Below are positions 5,609 through 6,651 of a DNA stretch of 6,651 nucleotides, piece by piece; the stretch's first letter is position 1; each line of letters begins with the position of its first letter. Below the pieces are notes generated by a model that had not been told where the DNA came from, did not search any database, and was given only the letters and a program-made list of their open reading frames with translations. The translations under genes were made by a program, and so were the position numbers. The DNA lies in contig NZ_JAVRMB020000042.1 of the NCBI RefSeq assembly GCF_031844845.1, positions 1 through 6,651 on the forward strand. Reading direction: 5' to 3'. The stretch is from Endozoicomonas sp031844845 (GTDB taxonomy: Bacteria > Pseudomonadota > Gammaproteobacteria > Pseudomonadales > Endozoicomonadaceae).

Positions 5609-6651
5609 ATGAGTGACGAAATCATCAAGGTTCCAGACATCGGCAGTGGTGAAGCAGAAGTCATCGAAATCTGTGTAAAACCCGGCGATACGGTTTCTGC
5701 CGAGGACTCGCTGATTGTGCTGGAATCCGACAAGGCCACCATGGAAGTACCTGCACCTCGTGATGGTGTGGTCACTGAAGTGTTGCTGAAAGTGGGTGAC
5801 AGTGTTGGCGAAGGCGTTGAAATGGTGAAGATGGCAGCGGCTGGTCAGCCGGCTGCTGCACCACCGGCAGAGCCAGCGAAAGCATCTGCACCAGCAGCGC
5901 CGGTAACTGAAGTAGCTCCGGCGCCCGCTGGTGGCTCAAGGATTGAATCCGTACGTGTACCTGATATTGGTGCAGAGAATGTACCGCTTATCGAAATCTG
6001 TGTCAGCGTTGGTGACACCGTAGCCCTGGAAGACTCACTGATTGTTCTTGAGTCTGACAAGGCCACCATGGAAGTGCCTTCTCCGGTAGAAGGTGTGGTG
6101 AAAGCCATTCACGTTAAGGAAGGTGATGCCCTGAATCAGGGTGATCTGGTGATTGACGTTGAAATCAATGGTGGTGCCGCTGCGCCAGCGCCAGCTCCCG
6201 TATCTGCATCTGCTGCACCCGCACCTGCAGTTGCCGCTCCTGCTGCACCTGCTCCACAGGCCGGCCCTCGTATTGAGAGGGTGACTGTACCGGATATTGG
6301 TGCAGAGAACGTTCCGGTTATTGAAGTCTGTGTCAGTGTTGGCGATCAGATCGAAGAAGAAGCTTCCCTGATTGTACTGGAGTCTGACAAGGCGACCATG
6401 GAAGTGCCTTCACCTTTCACGGGTGTGGTCAAAGCCATTGCTGTTAAGGAAGGCGATAGCCTGAATCAGGGTGACCTGATTCTGGATATTGAGGTGATGG
6501 GTGGGGCCGTAGTAACACCGGTTGCGAGTCCAGCTGCGACAGCTCCGGTAGCGGCTCCTCAAGAGGGCAGTGCGCCATCCCGTGCGCCGTCCGCTCCACC
6601 TCCTCGTGCTGAAGCGAACCCAATAGAGTTGGAACGCGTTAACCGTAACTA
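5609..6651 (+). CDS. aceF: Dihydrolipoyllysine acetyltransferase E2, partial (three lipoyl domains)
   Basis: The first 347 codons are present with no stop; the gene runs off the right edge. E2 is the core of the pyruvate dehydrogenase complex and moves acetyl groups from E1 to CoA on swinging lipoyl-lysine arms. Three lipoyl domains are visible at about residues 4-78, 112-187 and 222-297. Each carries ESDKATMEVP, with the lysine to be lipoylated at 42, 151 and 261. Ala/Pro-rich flexible linkers lie at about 80-110, 190-220 and 298-340. The peripheral subunit-binding and catalytic domains should follow outside the window. Domains 2 and 3 are about three quarters identical and much closer to each other than to domain 1. 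GGAAGG at 5595-5600, 8 bases before ATG, supports the start. The three-domain architecture matches E. coli AceF. Confidence 0.98.
   Translation, partial: MSDEIIKVPDIGSGEAEVIEICVKPGDTVSAEDSLIVLESDKATMEVPAPRDGVVTEVLLKVGDSVGEGVEMVKMAAAGQPAAAPPAEPAKASAPAAPVTEVAPAPAGGSRIESVRVPDIGAENVPLIEICVSVGDTVALEDSLIVLESDKATMEVPSPVEGVVKAIHVKEGDALNQGDLVIDVEINGGAAAPAPAPVSASAAPAPAVAAPAAPAPQAGPRIERVTVPDIGAENVPVIEVCVSVGDQIEEEASLIVLESDKATMEVPSPFTGVVKAIAVKEGDSLNQGDLILDIEVMGGAVVTPVASPAATAPVAAPQEGSAPSRAPSAPPPRAEANPIELERVNRN
5951..6510 (+). repeat. Internal tandem duplication encoding lipoyl domains 2 and 3 of aceF
   Basis: The blocks starting at 5951 and 6281 are closely similar at the DNA level over about 230 bases each, for example GATATTGGTGCAGAGAA and GAGTCTGACAAGGC in both. 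The period is 330 bases (110 codons), measured between the lipoyl-lysine codons at 6059 and 6389. The first domain is offset by 327 bases and is more diverged. This implies a more recent duplication of, or ongoing homogenisation between, domains 2 and 3. Confidence 0.85.

Noticed and set aside
5845..6108. Minus-strand frame opposite aceF, rich in Gly/Ala
   Set aside because: It is the antisense of the Ala/Pro linker and lipoyl repeat of aceF.

Overview
The window looks like chromosome from a gammaproteobacterium. A marine, host-associated lineage such as Endozoicomonadaceae/Oceanospirillales is my best guess. That guess rests on a gammaproteobacterial AceE/AceF pair, an AceF with three lipoyl domains, GTTCCCACG-type palindromic repeats, and a eukaryote-like WD40 protein beside core metabolism. 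Genus is inferred; nothing in the sequence proves it.

Layout. 24-350 (+) is a small antitoxin-like gene that joins a Phd/YefM-type N-terminus to a UPF0175-type C-terminus. 351-697 has no convincing gene; it holds a palindromic repeat, a spaced 10-bp inverted repeat and the left part of a 112-bp mobile element. That element (634-745) is a MITE with IS66-like ends and a perfect 8-bp target duplication. It sits in the 3' end of the next gene and supplies its last 15 codons and its stop. 698-2227 (-) encodes a 509-residue WD40-type beta-propeller protein with about ten FSPDS-like blade motifs. 2228-2912 is a 685-bp spacer with two more palindromic repeats in inverted orientation, a perfect FNR/Anr box (TTGAT-N4-ATCAA), a hairpin followed by a T run, and the aceE leader. 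2913-5570 (+) is a complete aceE (pyruvate dehydrogenase E1). 5609-6651 (+) is the first 347 codons of aceF (dihydrolipoyl acetyltransferase E2), cut off by the window edge.

How the genes work together. aceE and aceF form an operon for the pyruvate dehydrogenase complex; lpd may follow outside the window. The FNR box suggests oxygen-responsive control of this operon. No pdhR-like regulator lies directly upstream, where E. coli has one; the divergent WD40 gene is there instead. The left half is an accessory patch (antitoxin, repeats, MITE, propeller protein) abutting a core metabolic operon. The strongest non-routine observation is the IS66-type MITE and its rewriting of the WD40 protein's C-terminus. 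I see no evidence for a wholly new multi-gene system.
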